64,000 nucleotides of DNA from Sabellastarte sp. h YS-2021 (lineage: Eukaryota; Annelida; Polychaeta; Sabellida; Sabellidae), in assembly GCA_964017235.1 (NCBI GenBank), contig OZ024929.1:156349609-156413608 (forward strand), read 5' to 3'. Position 1 is the first letter of the stretch; each line of letters starts with the position of its first letter. Under the pieces are notes generated by a model, which was not told the DNA's origin, did not search any database, and saw nothing but the letters and a program-made list of their open reading frames with translations. The position numbers and the translations under genes are program-made. Of the stretch, positions 40,000 through 51,767 are shown piece by piece.

Positions 40000-41470
40000 G
40001 AAGAGACTGGTGAACAAACAAATGTTCATCCAACGAGTTAAACATATCATCAATGGCTACGTACTGCCATTCCTTTCAAAACCAAGTCTGGTTAGATTCC
40101 CACTGATTCAGTCAGAATACAAGGCCCGTCAAAAAGACCAAGCTCTGGCCACTTGTATCCAGTCTCTTCTGTCAATGAACGCAATAGAAAGGGTGGAAAA
40201 TGTAAAATCTCTCAGCTTTTACAGTCGCGGTCATAGACATAGGTCATAGCAGGCTCAACAAAATGAAACTGATTCCAGGGGAATGGGTATTGTCGATAGA
40301 CCTATCAGATGCTTACCTTCACATCCCCATCCACCCAAACTCAAGGAAATACCTAAGGTTTTTGCCACAGGTCACAGGTGTTCCAGTTCACCTACCTCCC
40401 TTGCGGACTAGCCACAGCCCCCCAGGTCTTTACAATGATTGTAAAGGAAGTGAAGCTAATGGCCCTCTCCAGAGGACTCAGACTTCACCAATACCTGGAC
40501 AACTGGCTGATCAGGTCCCAGTCTCAGGAGGAAGCCCAAGTGAACACTCAGGCAGTGGTAGATCTAACCCAGTCCTTGGGGTGGATAATAAATCAGGAAA
40601 AATCAGAACTAAAACCTACTCAGGTGTTTTCGTTCGTGGTCTACAAATACCATCTAGATTCAGCCTTTGTAAAACCCACTCAAGAGAGATGGCTCAAACT
40701 TCAGGATTTGATCCTACGACTCAAGTCAAAACATGTTTTGACTGCAAGATGTTTGATGTCGCTAATTGGGTTGCTTGCCTCAATGGAGAAAATGGTCCCG
40801 GAGGGACGTCTTCACATGAGGCCCTTTCAGTTTCATCTCAAGGAGCACTGGAGATATCCTCAGTCACTGGACAACCTCCTACCTTGGACAGAAACCATTT
40901 CTACACACCTAGACTGGTGGCAGATCCCCACAAACGTGATGAGAGGTACAGACCTTCATCCCAAAGACCACAGTATCCAACTCTTTACAGATCTAAGTGA
41001 GCGCCCCAACCTTCGTTTGAGGCGCTCACTTAGATCAAAGTTCTACAAAGGGTCTGTGGTCAGACCGGGAAAAAAGTCTCCCGGTCTCCCGGGCTCGTCA
41101 AAGCTTCAGGGACCAGTGCCAGAACTAAACAGTGCTCGTTGCAACGGACAACTCAACAGTGGTAGCCTACATAAACAAACAAGGAGGTACTCACTCAGCA
41201 GAGATGTGTGCTCTCCTGTGGAAGATCATGACATGGTGCCATCACTATCACATAACATTAAAAGCCAGACACATTCCAGGGTGTCGGAATGTGATGGCCG
41301 ACCTTCTGTCCAGGTCGAACCAAGAGCAGTCAACAGAATGGTCACTGCATCCGCAGGTGTTCAAACAGATCTGTCGAAAGTGGTTCACTCCTCATGTAGA
41401 TCTATTTTCCACTCGTGTGAACCACAAACTTCCACTGTACATACCTCCAGTCCCAGACCCAAATGCTTAG
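40000..41470 (+). pseudogene. DIRS copy 2 reverse transcriptase/RNase H remnant
   Basis: Recognisable [20 protein letters not shown] and [12 protein letters not shown] blocks match copy 1. Broken; fossil. Confidence 0.75.
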
Positions 41471-41639
41471 GACATAGATGCTCTGAACCTAAACTGGACG
41501 GGTCTCACTGCCTATGCTTACCCTCCGACGGCTCTCCTTCACCGGGTGATCCAAAAAATCAGGCAATGTCATTGCCTGATCATCGTAATAGCCCCAGGCT
41601 AGCCAGGGATGCCCTGGTTTTTGGACCTAGTGCTTCTCT

Positions 41640-42700
41640 GTGGAGGTGGCAGAGAGAATTGCTGCCCCTCAGAGGTCATCAAGGACCATCTACAAGTCAA
41701 AGTGGGCCCTATTTGAGAAATGGTGCAGAGAAAATTTGGTGGATTTCTCCACTCCATCTGTGAAACAAATCTCAGACTTCTTCATGTACCTGTACCAAGA
41801 TCTAAACAGGCACCCCTCGACCATTGATGGTTACAGGACAGCCATTGTTGACACTTTGGGACCAGTGGGCCACCATATTGCACAAAGTTCAGACCTTCAC
41901 AGGTTACTCTCCAGCTTTCACAGGGATCGTCCCAAAAGTTCCAGGAATCTTCTAAAATGGAACCTTTCTGTGAGCTCACAAAGGCACCCTTTGAGCCTAT
42001 GAAAGACACAGACCTCAAACATCTTACTCTCAAAACTGCTTTCTTGCTATCTTTGGCCTCCGGCAAGTGCCACAGTGAAATCCATGCCTGGGTTGCAAAC
42101 AAAGTATATAATCTAGACCAATGGGAAAAGGTTGCCTTGTTCCCTTCTTCTGACTTCATAGCCAAAAACCAACTAGCAAGAGAAGGTTCTCAAAGTGTGT
42201 CTCCGGTGACTACTAGTATTCCTGCTTTGACTACCATTGTAGATAGACAATTCAAAGAAAACAGGACCTTGTGTCCCGTGTGGGCCCTGAGGTACTATTT
42301 GGATCGAACCAAAGACCTGAGAGGGTCTCGATCCCTCCTTTTCATCTCCTTCAATAAAGGACATACCTCAGACATCAGACCTGCTACTCTTTCTTCTTGG
42401 TTGAAACAAACCATTCTACTTTGTTATATACAAGCAGACCAACAAGCCTTAGTCCAAGTTAAAGCGCATGACATTAGGGCCTTCGCGGCCTCTAAGGACT
42501 TTTACGATGGGGTATCGGTGGACCTAATCATGCAAGCCTGTCACTGGAAGGCTCACAACACATTTACAAATTTTTACCCAAAAGACCTTACTTGGTCAGA
42601 CAACGACAACTATATGTATCTGGGACCAGTGGTGGCGGCACAACAAGTCCTAGGTCCTTCCCCTCAGACCAGTTATCCTCTGAAAGAAAAGAAGAGGGGG
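41640..42700 (+). pseudogene. DIRS copy 2 tyrosine recombinase remnant
   Basis: Matches the copy 1 recombinase ([43 protein letters not shown]). Fossil. Confidence 0.75.
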
Positions 42701-43512
42701 CACATCTGCTACAACCAAGTTTTCAGGAGTCTAATCCCAGGGTCTAGGTATAGATTTACCTCTCAAGATGTTACGGGTGAGGTCATTTTTAGTGTTAGGT
42801 CATTGTTATTTTTAGTTTATCAAGCATAATATGTACTAAGGACTTATCAAGGTTGTCATTAATCTCATGTTCGGTGGCAAAAATTTATGAGAATTCCAAT
42901 GATAGGGCTAGTTTTTCACTCGTGGATGGGCCCTAAGGGCCCTTACTTTTCTTAAGTGAGCACGGCTTCACTTCTCTCCTACAATCAAAACATCCTGACA
43001 GTTTTTAGCACTATCATTCTATTCAGGTTTTTGGCTCTTTACAGGCCCGGTCTTCGGGATTGGGGCACTGTAAACAGGACTCAGACTGGTATTTCTAAAC
43101 ATTCATTCTAATCTATTACTTCAAAATCTAAGAAAAATTGACATATCATCTAGTCTCAGCTGTAATCCCTCCACCATGCGGTTGGATTCAGCATTCAGTC
43201 CCACATGGTAAGCTATTGTAGCGCAATAAAATTGAAAATTTTAATTACTTAAATGTAGCTTTTATAAGCTACAAGCTTACCATGTGGGACTGAGAAGAGT
43301 CCCACCCTGCCTCCCCACTGTATTACAGCTGAGGGGTAAGGTTTAAAAATTGCAACGAGAAAGTAGGAAGAGATCTCTTAGTGTACCACGAGAGGACAAC
43401 CTGAGGCTATGGCCAACATGATGCCTGCAGCCATCCAAGAACAGCATTCAGTCCCACATGGTAAACTTGTAGCTTATAAAAGCTACATTTAAGTAATTAA
43501 AATTTTCAATTT

Positions 43513-44621
43513 AATATGGTAGATATTGTACAATTATACTTCAGTCAAACATTAAAAACATAATTATGTGGGTGTTATTTCATATCATTATTTTATGCAA
43601 AGTTCCTCCCCTGTAAAAATGTGGTGGGCAAAGTCATTCATGGGCAAAGGTCCTGTGGGCAAGAGTCCTTGTGGGCAAAGGACCACACACAAGTTTATCT
43701 GTTTCTATGTTTTAATATATTAGTGGATAGATGAAATATTATAAAACAAATATGCAATTAGATTTTGTTGTTTTTTCTTCATAATTTGACATGTACTAGT
43801 ATCCTTCCAAGCCTTTTACAAAGTAAATTAAAGCTGATTTCACAGTTTCATTTATAATAAGAAGAAATAGTAAAATCTGACAGTATCAATTCTCAGTTCC
43901 TTGCAAACAAAATGAAGTTTTAGTTTATATAGTGCTTCATATGCCCTTTTACATATGCCCTTTTTTATAACATCATACTGCTTCAATAAAGAGGATAAGT
44001 GCTTTTTTCATATATCTGTGTAGAGCAAAAAAAAGAAGATATGATCTCATCTGATTGATGAGTGATGAACATTTAATTAAACATCTAACAATATTAGTGA
44101 AGATCTAAAACTATTACAAGAGATCTGCAACCCCACTGACCAGCCTGGTTCTTTGTTTTTCATTTGATATCATTTCAATACCTTTGTTTATTTAATGTCA
44201 CTCAATAGTTGGAGGTAGCCAGAGGGGAGGGGGGATTACATTACCTAATATGACAAAGGGATGGAGTGATACTGCATAAATGGTAAGAGATAAAGAAACA
44301 CTCTGGTATATATAAAAGGGGTAACAAACTACTCAGAAATCATCAATGGTCCAGGCTATTCCATTTTAAAAACTTGCCCCCAAAAAGCTCTTATGACCAA
44401 TAGAAAAAAAATCAAATATATAAATAAGGAATGTGCAACAGGAAAATTATACCTCCAGATTTAAATATAAATAATTATTAAACCACAAGAACAGATTTAT
44501 AATAATAATTCAGAATTGAGAATTATTGTGAGTTGGAATAGACAGAATATAGGGAAGAGGGAAAAAGAAAAACAGATCTTCTACCTAAAACTCTACCAAG
44601 AATAAAAGTTTTCATAAAAAT
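43513..44621. other. AT-rich intergenic, nothing recognised
   Basis: Contains a short run of four gtgggcaa/atgggcaa words spaced 14-20 bases (43627-43685). No gene seen. Confidence 0.6.
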
Positions 44622-45063
44622 ATGCCAACAACAAGAAATGGTGAAAAGAGGGCAACAAGTGCAAAATCCAATAAAGAGGGAAGGAAAACACTGACGGAAA
44701 AGCAAAGCAAAATGGATATTTTTATAAAAACAAAGGAAACAGATATTCCTGCAGTGGAGGATAAAGAGGAAGAAGCAGCAACGGCTGATGCTGCTGGTGT
44801 TGTGATTCAAGGAACACTGAATACTGGTAATTTGGAAGGGACCAACATGAAAGACATGCAACTTCTTTTGGCTAAATCCTAACAGCTGTAGAACCAATTG
44901 AAAGGATGAGTGCTAAACTTGATACTTTAGTCAAGACCTAAAAAATGTAAAGAAAGTTGTAGTTGAGCATACAGGTGACATTGCTGCTATAAAGGATAGT
45001 CTAAACTTTAATGAAGAGAAAACAAAGGAACTGGTAGAGCAGATGAATATTCAAAAGAATTGA
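44622..45063 (+). pseudogene. Charged coiled-coil ORF, LINE ORF1-like fragment
   Basis: The first 86 codons start MPTTRNGEKRATS and are Lys/Glu/Thr-rich. After the stop, a related coil-like segment (VVVEHTGDIAAIKDSL, EEKTKELVEQMN) can be read across further stops. Composition and pattern resemble ORF1 of Tx1/L1-type LINEs. It lies 175 bases before the intact ORF1 at 45238, so it may be a scrap of another LINE or a decayed upstream part. No certain homologue named. Confidence 0.4.
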
Positions 45064-45237
45064 GAATTCTAAATGTGTGATTATCAACTGGAATAAGTTC
45101 ATAACTGCAGGAGCTGTGTCAAAGTTAACTGAGGCAAGTTGAATAATACTGGGCTATTTAATGGTTAAAAATCCCCTATTTTTACAACATAAGGCTATAA
45201 TTTCATTAATAACAGTGTCCATTTTGCCTACTTTAAT

Positions 45238-46467
45238 ATGTATAACTCTAAGAAAAGAAATCTAAGTGAATTGTCTGATACAAGTATACCCAGCCCAGCT
45301 GCTAACCCATCTAAAGCTTTAAAAATGAATGCGAACCCAACACTTTCAGAAGATACAGGAGATGACACTTCCATGATATCTACACAAAATAGCTCTGAGA
45401 GCATTTCAAACAGTAAATCACTTGAACAAAAAATAGATGAAATTCTTCACCTCCTCAAAGCTCAAAAGGTGGAAGTATCCATTGATATCAGTGCCTTGCA
45501 AAATGAGAATAGACAGTTAAAGCTACACCAACAAGAATCAGATGGTATTATTGCCAGGCTATCTTCTAGGATTGCATCTATGGAAAAAAAGTTAGAGTCC
45601 TTGGAAATGCACAATATGAACAAAAATCTCATCTTTTACAATATAACTGAGAAAACTGATGAAAATCTCCATTTAGAAATGCAAAACTTTCTATCATCTA
45701 TCCTCAAGATCCCGGATACATGTTTGTTTTCAAAGCAGAACCCTTGTGCTGAAGTGAGATTGGATATGGTATACGGCATTGGCCAGAGAGGAACTAGAGC
45801 AAGACCAGTTGTTGCATCATTCACAACACAACAGGGTATGCGCATGGTCATGTCATACTATAAGCAATTAAAATCCACTCCCTTCTCCATGAGTGAACAG
45901 CTTCCATCATCAGTACGTGAAAGGAGGACAGCCCAGATTCCACAGATGGTCAAACTCCGTAATGAGGCCCAGAGTAAGAACGTACCTGCTAACATCAAAC
46001 TTATAAAGGACAAGTTGATTGTAAACAACAAACTTAAATCTGACATGTTTGAATCAAATCCAGTGAAATATGTCACTCCCACAGAAGATGTTATCAGTTT
46101 TGATACTATACAACACTCATCCCGCATCACCAATAAAGATAGTATATTTCAAGGTCACTTCCACCCTGTTCATACCCAAAAAGAAGCCAAACAAGTTCTT
46201 AGAGCACTTCATCAAAACGAGGTGGTATCAGATAGCGATCATGTTATTTATGCCTACAAGTATATAGACCTTGATGGACAAACACTAGAGGGATATAGTG
46301 ATGATGGAGAGTGGAATGCCAGCTGTATATTGAGGGACCTGTTACAACAAAAAGGACTGACAGAAGCTATGCTGGTAGTAACACGCAAATATGGTGGCTA
46401 CAAACTCGGTAAAAAAAGGTTTGAACTCATAAAGCAAGTAGCCAGTGAAGTTTTACAAAGTGAATAG
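45238..46467 (+). CDS. LINE ORF1 protein with C-terminal IMPACT/YigZ-like domain
   Basis: 409 codons, intact. Residues ~1-60 are Ser/Asn/Pro-rich and disordered. A coiled coil covers ~65-125 (QKIDEILHLLK, IARLSSRIASMEKKLESLEM). Residues ~125-280 resemble the RNA-binding part of L1-group ORF1 (NKNLIFYNITE, RPVVASFTT). Residues ~300-405 differ from a usual ORF1: SIFQGHFHPV, AYKYID, YSDDGEWNAS, LVVTRKYGGYKLGKKRFEL match in order the IMPACT/YigZ (UPF0029) fold pattern (F-x-G-H, DDGE, VVTRYFGG-x-KLG). ORF1 proteins coat LINE RNA; the extra domain's role is unknown. In cells, IMPACT restrains the kinase GCN2 and YigZ is a ribosome-associated protein in bacteria. The capture is my inference from motif order. 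Confidence 0.75.
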   Translation: MYNSKKRNLSELSDTSIPSPAANPSKALKMNANPTLSEDTGDDTSMISTQNSSESISNSKSLEQKIDEILHLLKAQKVEVSIDISALQNENRQLKLHQQESDGIIARLSSRIASMEKKLESLEMHNMNKNLIFYNITEKTDENLHLEMQNFLSSILKIPDTCLFSKQNPCAEVRLDMVYGIGQRGTRARPVVASFTTQQGMRMVMSYYKQLKSTPFSMSEQLPSSVRERRTAQIPQMVKLRNEAQSKNVPANIKLIKDKLIVNNKLKSDMFESNPVKYVTPTEDVISFDTIQHSSRITNKDSIFQGHFHPVHTQKEAKQVLRALHQNEVVSDSDHVIYAYKYIDLDGQTLEGYSDDGEWNASCILRDLLQQKGLTEAMLVVTRKYGGYKLGKKRFELIKQVASEVLQSE

Positions 46468-47346
46468 TTAGAGAATTATTTTTTGATTTTTTTTCCCAAT
46501 ATAATGCTTTTGTTAGGCCAAACGTTCGATTTTTCTTGTTTGCTTAGCTCCTGTTAAATTGGAGAGAAGGAAATTTAAAGTAGTCAACAATTGGGACTAA
46601 AATTAGTCTGATAATACACTACAGAACCAGTATGTTAAAACTTTGTTTTAAAGTGCTATCCCAAGGTCAAACACTTGATCTAATAAAAAATGAATATATA
46701 GTAAATATTTAGAAATGAAATAATTCAGAAGATCTAGCTTAAAAATGTATTTCATTTATTATATTAGAGTGGTTTTTTTTCTTGTTTTTAACACAACCTT
46801 GTTAATTGAGAAATGAATAAAAGCACAACTATTTTCTGGTGCAGTTAGCTTGGCTTTAAAGCCTACAAATGTACATAGCATATTTGTATACTCTCAGCTA
46901 AAAGCCTTATAACATTTATTTGATGGTGTATATTATCACCCACAGACTAAAACTCCTATTGCTTTTTAGATATGGTGTGTTGTGTGTATCTATATCTGTA
47001 TGCATATAATTTATAGTGATTCCAAGATAAGTTTTGAAGTCAAGTTTTATGTTGAACATAGTGTACAAAGTTTGTTTACGTTTGATGTTGTTGCTTGTTT
47101 TTGTTTTCTTTAGTAGGGTTCACTGTGATGACTATTTCCTATTTTATACATGTTTTGGCATACCTGGGCATACCTTTTTGTTAATTTTAATGTTTTTAAA
47201 AATAAGGAGTTCAGTTCAAAATAAGGATAAGAAAGAATACAATGAAGACCACCAATTATATAAAATAAACAATACTAATTGGAATAACAATATTTTTGCA
47301 AAGGATTATGGAATACTGCCTGTGGAGAATCTTTTCATAGCTACTA
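46468..47346 (+). other. LINE inter-ORF spacer
   Basis: AT-rich, 879 bases, unusually long for an L1-group element. An open frame at 47034-47366 is hydrophobic at first and overlaps the ORF2 start; no domain seen. Confidence 0.5.
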
Positions 47347-50300
47347 ATGTCGGTTGTTGGGAATAACATTCGGGTATTGTCCGCAAACTGTCAAGGATTA
47401 CAAAAGTTAGACAAGAGGCGCGATGTCCTATCATATTTTAAAGAAAGAAATGTTAACATTTTATGTTTGCAGGAGACCCACTGGGTAGACAGCGATATTC
47501 AAACAGTTAAAGAAATATGGGGTAACGATTGCTACATTCATGGTGTGAAAACAAATTCGTGTGGAGTGGCAATACTTTTAAAGAATAATTTTGAGTATGA
47601 AGTACTGGAAGTCAATAAAGATACACAAGGAAATTATCTTCATTTGCTGCTAAAATTAAACTCTATGACATTAAGTTTAATCACAGTCTATGCACCTAAT
47701 AATGATGATCCTGCCTTTTTTAATGAGTTACAAAATATTTTAGAAAACTATAAAGCGGATTATTCTGTAATATGTGGCGATTTTAATTTAGTTTTAAATG
47801 CGGACAAAGAGACCCACAATTATAAACACATAAATAATCCAAATGCAAGCAAAACAGTTTTAGATATGATAAGCCAATTTGACTTGCTTGATATATACAG
47901 ATATCAAAATCCTAATAAACACTGCTATACCTGGCGAAAACGAAGACCTTTAAAACAAGCACGTCTTGATTTCTTTCTAATATCAAACACTATGGCAGAT
48001 CTGATAACAAATTGTGATATTAAAGCAGGATATAGATAAGATCATTCCTTAATTGAAATCGATATATTATTAGATTGTTATAGAAAACACAAAGGGATTT
48101 GGAAATTTAATAATAGTCTCCTTAGCAATATGCAATACCTTGATCTTATCAATAAGACAATTCAGCAGGAAGTTTTAAAATATGCGATACCAGTTTATGA
48201 TTATGATTTCTTGAAAAATCCAGAAAATTATGGTTCAATTACCTTTACAGTGGACAGTGATGTTTTGTTAGAAATGATATTTCTCCAAATTCAGGGAGAG
48301 ACAATAAAATCTGTTTTTTTTTTTTTGAAGAAAGAAACAAATTTAAAGGAGGAAGAGCTTATTAGGGATATCGAAGAAGGTGAAAAGTTAAATATAACAT
48401 CAGATGTACATTTTGATGTATTATCTGATAAAAAAGCTGAACTTGAGAAAATACGACAAATTAAAATCAAAGGAGAGCAAATAAGATCCAGAGTTCAGTG
48501 GTTGGATCAAGGTGAGAAACCCACAAAATACTTTTGCAATCTGGAAAATAAAAATTACGTAGAAAAAACAATACGAAATATACAACTAGATAATGGATCC
48601 TTCATTACTGATCAAAATCTGATATTGCATCAAATTAAAAAATACTATCAAAATTTGTTTAAAGATAAAGATCACACTTTAAACAATGTTGACCTGCAGG
48701 AAGTCTTTAAAAACATCCCCTACAAAAAAAGTCAGTGCTACAGGCTTAGGCAACCCAATAACACTGTGCAAATTAAGCACAGTTCTTAAAACTATGAAAC
48801 ATAACAAAACTCCGGGTATCGATGGTATTACTTCTGAATTCTTGAAAGTTTTTTGGGTCAGATTAAAATATTTTGTTGTTAATACAGCAAACAAATGTTT
48901 TGAGAAACAATGCCTTTCTACATCATTACAGCAATGCATTATAACTTGCCTGCCAAAAGGTAAAAAGGATAGAAGATTCCTAAAGAATTGGCGACCTATC
49001 TCTCTCTTATGTGTTGTATATAAATTAATGTCAGGCGCTATAGCAAATAGACTAAAAAAAACACTTAGTGAGATTATATCACAATCTCAATCTTGCTTCA
49101 TATTTGGTAGACAACTGAGTGATAATACAAGACTCATTTATGACTTAATAAATAAAACAGAAAAAAGTAATCTGGTTGGACTACTGATGTTAATAGACTT
49201 TGAAAAAAGCATTTGACTCTATATCATGGAATTTTATGTACAATGTTCTTGAGTTTTTTGGATATAGTGAAAATTTTATCAAATGGATAAAACTTTTTAA
49301 TCATGACATAACAGCATACATTTTACAATGTGGCAAATTGTCAGAGAAGGTATTTATTGGGAGAGGATGCAGGCAAGGTGATCCCATATCCCCATATCTG
49401 TTTTTAATAGCAGCAGAAATTCTATCAATGTTAATTAAATCAAATGCAAATATTCTAGGAATAAAAATAAATAATGAAGAATTTAAAATATCACAGTTTG
49501 TGGATGATACCACACTTATTCTTGATGGCTCACAGGGCTCTCTACAGGCAGCTCTTAGTACTTTAGAAGTATATGGAAGTTATTCAGGTTTGAAGATGAA
49601 TAAAGAGAAGACAAAGGTAATTTGGATTGGAAGAAAGAGATACTCAAAGGACAAATTAAAGGTCTCCATAAACCTAGACTGGGGTGATACAGAATTTACA
49701 CTATTGGGACTGAAATTTTCTGTAAATTTGAGCCATATGCCAGAGATTAACTACCAAGCAGCTTTGGAGAAAATGAAAATAGTAATTAAAAACTGGAAGA
49801 ATAGAAACCTAACACCTCTTGGAAAAATAAACTTGATCAAAACAAATATAATCTCTAAGATAATCCATCTTCTCACTGTCCTGCCTACACCAAAATCATT
49901 CTTAGAAGCAGTAAATAGTTTGCTTTACACATTTTTATGGGATAATAAACCAGATAAAGTAAACCGAGAAACAGTCTGTATGGACAACTTAAAAGGTGGT
50001 TTGAGGATGATTAATATTTATAATTTTGAGAAAGCCTTAAAAATAAATTGGTTAAAACGAAAACTAGTCCAAACAGACGCACAATGGAATAATTTGTTTT
50101 CAGGAATATACAAAAGTTTTGATAAACTTTTCACCCTAGGTGGTGAATGGTTTGCACATAAAAATAAAATAGTAGATAACATGTTCTGGCAGTGTGTTAT
50201 TGATTATTGGAGGCCATTTTGTAAGAATCAAATTCCAAGAACAAACTGTGAAATATTGCAATCATGTATTTGGTATAACTCTCTTATTTCTGAAACTCCA

Positions 50301-51164
50301 TTTTATTACTCAACTTGGTATGAGCAAGGTATTCTTTATGTTGGAGATATTGTTAACTCCAATGGGGAAATAATTACCCTTGAGGAAATAAGGAATACCT
50401 ATCATTTCAATCCTAATATTCTACACTAATATAGCGTAAGACAGTTGATCAGTAAATTTATTAAAAAGTATAAACAAAAACAATCCTTTTCGTTCCAGAG
50501 ACCATGTTATCCACTGTGTATTAAGCCCTTTATCACCTCTAGACAAGGTTGTCAGGCACACTATAACATTTTCAATAGTAAACCAAAACCTAGTAGACCA
50601 CCTGCTTGTAAAAGAAAATGGGAAAGTTTTGTGGAAGCTGATGATAAAGATGAGACATGGACACATATTTTTAAAACCTGCTTCAAGTCAGTAATGTACA
50701 ATCAATTAATCTGGTTTCAATATAGAATTTTATTTGGAATCTTACCAACCAGATATTTTCTATATAAAATAAAGCAATCAGATAGTAGCCTGTGCTGTTT
50801 TTGCAAAGAAAGTCCAGAAACCATAGCACATCTTTTCTGTCAATGCCCAAAGTTACTCAACTTTGGCATAACATTGAACACTGGATCTCCAATAAAGTTA
50901 AAATAAAATTGACATTAACAAACTCTTTAAAAATTCTAGGGCATGGGCAAAATGGACAGAAATTATTGGCCATTAAATCTTGTTATATTAGTAACAAAAA
51001 AGTATGTATATTCGTGTTCCAAAAGAGGTTTTCAATTAAATATCTTTCATTTGCAAAATGAAGTGCAAAAAGCCTTCTTAGAACAAAGATACTTCTCAGA
51101 GATAAATTCAAATCAGCCAGTATTCTCAAAAAGATGGGAACTTTGGGTAGATCTGTTCAGTTAA
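47347..51164 (+). pseudogene. LINE ORF2: endonuclease, reverse transcriptase, zinc knuckle (broken)
   Basis: APE-type endonuclease at 47347-48060 (SANCQGLQ, LQETHW, VYAPN, CGDFNL, ARLDFFLIS). A TAA at 48037-48039 stands where the Ser of the SDH motif is expected. The frame continues open to 48789. A shift near an A-run (~48725) leads to TPGIDGITSEF and RPISLL; another A-run shift (~49205) leads to FEKAFDSISW-type text and the catalytic FVDD (49500). A stop lies at 50427-50429, and a pair of opposite shifts around 50850-50950. The C-terminal knuckle is CCFCKESPETIAHLFCQC. The enzyme would nick target DNA and copy its own RNA, but this copy is inactive. Confidence 0.82.
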
Positions 51165-51767
51165 AAGAATATAAACAGAAAACTATGAATGAAAATGCAT
51201 ATACATTGTACTGTTGTACTGCTTGGATATGAAGGTATACAATTGTTGTGGGTATTGTATCTTTCTTTTTTCTCAGTGTTTGCTTTGTTTGGTTTTTTTG
51301 GTGGTGCTAGTTTCTTGTTTTTGTTTTCTAGATAACTGTTTAAAAGGTGCTGCTCAGCCTATAATTGTTTATACTCTGATATTGAGTGTTGTGCTGGCTG
51401 ATCAGTCTTTTCCTACATCTGAGGCTGTCCCCCCTGCAGATGGGAGTTTATGGCTGCTCAGCCAGATTAAAACATTTCCGTTTTAATAGTAATAATTTTT
51501 TTTCAAAATATGTGCTTGTGTAACCCTAAAAAGTTTCATACTGTGTATGAATGGCACTGTAAAGGGGAACTGATGGTGGGTTGACTACCCTCGCCTACCC
51601 AGTCCCAAATGCACCATGTTACAAAAGGGTAAATAAAAAAATTAAAAAAATGTATAACCAGTTTCATTTTAAAAAGTTAAAAACTCAGCAAGCAGAGGCA
51701 TAAAAACACAAAAAAAAGATCTTAAAAGCCTAAGATAGCCATAATATCATTAATATTCAAAATTTAA

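Larger units (their letters stand above)
37561..43512 (+). mobile_element. DIRS-like retrotransposon, copy 2 (fossil, broken)
   Basis: Same family and layout as 11450-17834: left inverted repeat, gag-like, reverse transcriptase/RNase H, tyrosine recombinase, internal complementary region, right inverted repeat. It is clearly broken, with roughly six to ten breaks, and its coding parts have drifted much more than copy 1. The inner part of its terminal repeats differs from copy 1, so it belongs to another subfamily. It lies 3' of the zinc-finger gene, same strand. Confidence 0.87.
45238..51650 (+). mobile_element. Tx1-like (L1-group) LINE
   Basis: Two-ORF non-LTR retrotransposon: ORF1 45238-46467, an 879-base spacer, ORF2 from 47347 to about 51164, and a 3' region ending in A-rich sequence near 51625-51650. 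The 5' end is not defined. ORF1 is intact while ORF2 has several lesions, so this copy cannot move itself. Confidence 0.82.

Noticed and set aside
47034-47366. 110-codon hydrophobic frame as a separate membrane protein
   Set aside because: It is in the AT-rich LINE spacer, has no domain, and runs into ORF2 in another frame.
51214-51486. 90-codon Cys/Leu-rich frame as a secreted peptide gene
   Set aside because: It is in the LINE 3' region; composition is low complexity and no motif is seen.
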